Source of the DNA: Firmicutes bacterium UBA5388
GTDB taxonomy: Bacteria > Bacillota > UBA4882 > UBA10575
Direction: 5' to 3'
NCBI GenBank assembly: GCA_002409975.1
Contig: DHOO01000046.1
Coordinates: forward strand, 1 to 15,908
Length of the DNA: 15,908 nucleotides
The notes beneath the pieces were generated by a model. It did not search any database. It had not been told where the DNA came from and saw only the letters and a program-made list of their open reading frames with translations. The translations under genes and the position numbers were made by a program. This document shows, one piece after another, positions 14,670-15,908 of this stretch. How positions within the stretch are numbered: the first letter of the stretch is position 1; each line of letters begins with the position of its first letter.

Positions 14670-14787
14670 TTATTTTCCGTGAAATCCCTGTTTCGTGCAT
14701 GATAGCTCGTTGGGACTTGCCGTCCCGTAAGAACATGATAAGTTTGAACCTTAATCCTAATAAGTAATTACTTTGACCTCTTACCTT
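14659..14787 (-). pseudogene. Helix-turn-helix fragment, probably transposase N-terminus
   Basis: A 42-codon minus-strand open stretch contains RFKLIMFLRDGKSQRAIMHE followed by TGISRKIIR. This looks like the N-terminal helix-turn-helix found in IS21-type (IstA) and related transposases. It is cut at the point where the recombinase remnant begins, in another frame. No ribosome binding site is seen. Assignment to a transposase is inference from the helix-turn-helix pattern and the mobile context. Confidence 0.4.
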
Positions 14788-14839
14788 TTAGCTAACGCTA
14801 GCATAATTTGTAGTATATAACTAATGGAGGAATCAGAAA

Positions 14840-15571
14840 ATGGGCATGAATTTAGACCAAAATGTTGTCATCAGTCAGATTTCTTGTCCCGGAGGCACGG
14901 TATACACTATTGTAGCTGGAGACACCCTCTTTGCCCTTGCTAGACGATTCAATACTACTGTGCAAGCGATCATTAATGCTAATCCGGGTATTGACCCTAA
15001 CTCTCTTCAGATCGGTCGGAGGATCTGTATCCCTGTTGCCCCCACCCCCGGTACCTGCCCCGGAGGATTTACCTATGCAATTAGGGCTGGAGATACCTTT
15101 TTCAGTATTGCTCGACGTTTTGGCACCACTGTTAGCGCTCTAGAAGCAGCAAATCCCGGTGTCGATCCCAACCGCTTACAAATCGGACAACAGATTTGCG
15201 TTCCCGCTGCTGCTCCGACGCCCGGACCTTGTCCCGGTGGTTTTCTTTACACCATCCGTGCCGGCGACACCTTCTTCAGCTTAGCTTCACGGTTTGGAGT
15301 CACCTTACAAGCTTTAACTTCTGCTAATCCCGGAGTTGATCCTAATCGACTACAAATCGGACAACAGATCTGTATCCCAGCTCCGACTCCAGTACCGACG
15401 CCTGTCACTTGTCCAGGTTTTATCTACATTATTCAAAGCGGAGATACCTTATCTGCTTTAGCTCAACGCTTCGGAACTACAGTCTCTGCAATAACCGCAG
15501 CTAATCCCGGTATTAATCCTAATAATCTGCAAGTCGGACAAAACGTCTGTATTCCAGTGCTTCCCAGGTAA
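14840..15571 (+). CDS. Four-repeat LysM protein
   Basis: A 243-residue protein built almost wholly of four LysM peptidoglycan-binding repeats (about 20-65, 77-122, 136-180 and 195-239), joined by Pro/Thr-rich linkers such as APTPG. Each repeat shows (Y/A)xI.(A/S)GDT, then ARRF-type and ANPG(I/V)(D/N)PN segments. Each is bracketed by two cysteines 46-47 residues apart (16/63, 73/120, 131/178, 191/237), suggesting one disulfide per repeat or metal or cross-linking roles. There is no signal peptide and no catalytic domain. In spore-forming Bacillota, such signal-less LysM proteins are often spore-coat or cortex associated (SafA-like targeting), which I infer here. The ATG follows a good GGAGG site. 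The repeats differ enough at DNA level that recent amplification is unlikely. A terminator follows, so it is probably monocistronic. Confidence 0.92.
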   Translation: MGMNLDQNVVISQISCPGGTVYTIVAGDTLFALARRFNTTVQAIINANPGIDPNSLQIGRRICIPVAPTPGTCPGGFTYAIRAGDTFFSIARRFGTTVSALEAANPGVDPNRLQIGQQICVPAAAPTPGPCPGGFLYTIRAGDTFFSLASRFGVTLQALTSANPGVDPNRLQIGQQICIPAPTPVPTPVTCPGFIYIIQSGDTLSALAQRFGTTVSAITAANPGINPNNLQVGQNVCIPVLPR

Positions 15572-15625
15572 TAGGAAGGTAAATACCTAAAGTTAAACCC
15601 AACTTGAAGCAAATGACGAATACCC

Positions 15626-15658
15626 AAGGGCCGGATCATACAATCCGGTCCTTTTTAT
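15626..15658 (+). terminator. Intrinsic terminator of the LysM gene
   Basis: GGGCCGGAT (15628-15636) pairs with ATCCGGTCC (15643-15651) through one G-U pair around a 6-nt loop, and is followed directly by TTTTTATT. It lies about 55 bp after the LysM stop. A textbook rho-independent terminator. Confidence 0.92.
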
Positions 15659-15908
15659 TGATCCTTTTAACAACATTTTTCATGCTGACAACCACTATCT
15701 AGCCTGAGTGTCAATCTTTCTTTTTTGGTGCGCTTCCAACCAACGGTTACAAAGTAATCCTCCTGCCCTTATTTTTTGTCCAAGTAGTCGCTCACGCTGG
15801 CTACCGCCCGCGCACATGAAATAATGAAAATTCAAAGCCAGGTGAGTCGACAAGCCCCAGAGGCGCTATAATTGGTTGTTCATACTGGTTTCATAATTAT
15901 CACGAAGT
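15659..15908. other. Gene-free right end of window
   Basis: No supported gene is seen. A minus-strand 40-codon frame (15817-15695) has no ribosome binding site. The segment holds copy 2 of the dispersed repeat. Confidence 0.5.
15777..15832 (-). repeat. Dispersed intergenic repeat, copy 2
   Basis: Bases 15781-15804 are the exact reverse complement of 6763-6786, and similarity continues into the flank to about 15832 with mismatches and short gaps. The copy is in inverted orientation about 9 kb from copy 1, and both lie in non-coding DNA. Confidence 0.65.

Noticed and set aside
15695..15817. Minus-strand 40-codon frame at the right end (KIRAGGLLCNRW)
   Set aside because: Protein-like in places but has no ribosome binding site, and it overlaps the dispersed repeat; too short to support.
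1..15908. CRISPR arrays, tRNA or rRNA genes
   Set aside because: No regularly spaced repeats, cloverleaf-like segments or rRNA signatures were seen on reading the gaps between genes.

Overview
The window looks like chromosomal DNA from an anaerobic, probably spore-forming Bacillota (Clostridia-like). The reasons are strong AGGAGG-type ribosome binding sites, moderate-to-low GC, a signal-less multi-LysM protein of the kind common in that group, a YesM-type kinase, and an aryl-CoA ligase/ACT pair. No rRNA, tRNA or CRISPR array was seen, so the lineage assignment is inference.

Region 1 (1-6551) is a carboxylate-metabolism and signalling module. On the minus strand, in transcription order, it has a membrane-anchored hybrid histidine kinase (5362-3104), an aconitase-family hydratase of the YbhJ type (2911-548), and the first 164 codons of a PrpF-family isomerase (492-1, running off the window). 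The hydratase/PrpF pairing resembles E. coli ybhJ/ybhH and the logic of AcnD/PrpF. Divergent to the kinase is an OmpR-type response regulator (5844-6551). The intergenic space between them holds a 26-bp palindrome, a widely spaced inverted repeat and a good extended -10 promoter.

Region 2 (6552-9624) is a damaged locus. A transketolase C-terminal subunit (7768-6854) has no N-terminal partner in the window. It overlaps the 3' end of a YesM-type sensor kinase that stops right after the N-box of its ATPase domain. Both genes appear cut at the same point, which suggests a deletion or a mis-assembly. The DNA upstream of this kinase carries a copy, about 85 bp long, of a block also present upstream of the OmpR regulator.

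Region 3 (9625-11568) is an intact plus-strand pair, a phenylacetate-CoA-ligase-like enzyme and a double-ACT-domain protein, closed by a strong terminator.

Region 4 (11588-14787, minus strand) is an accessory, decaying segment. It holds a frameshifted 88-residue small gene, a secreted S41-type protease with an Ig-like domain, and a frameshifted and 5'-truncated gene that overlaps the protease start by GTGA. Upstream are an A/T-rich CPBP-family membrane protease gene, a tyrosine-recombinase C-terminal remnant and a helix-turn-helix fragment, probably from a transposase. The last three look like the scar of one or more insertion events.

Region 5 (14840-15908) has a four-repeat LysM protein with its terminator, then a non-coding stretch. 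That stretch holds a second copy of a dispersed repeat, the first copy of which lies at 6738-6790.
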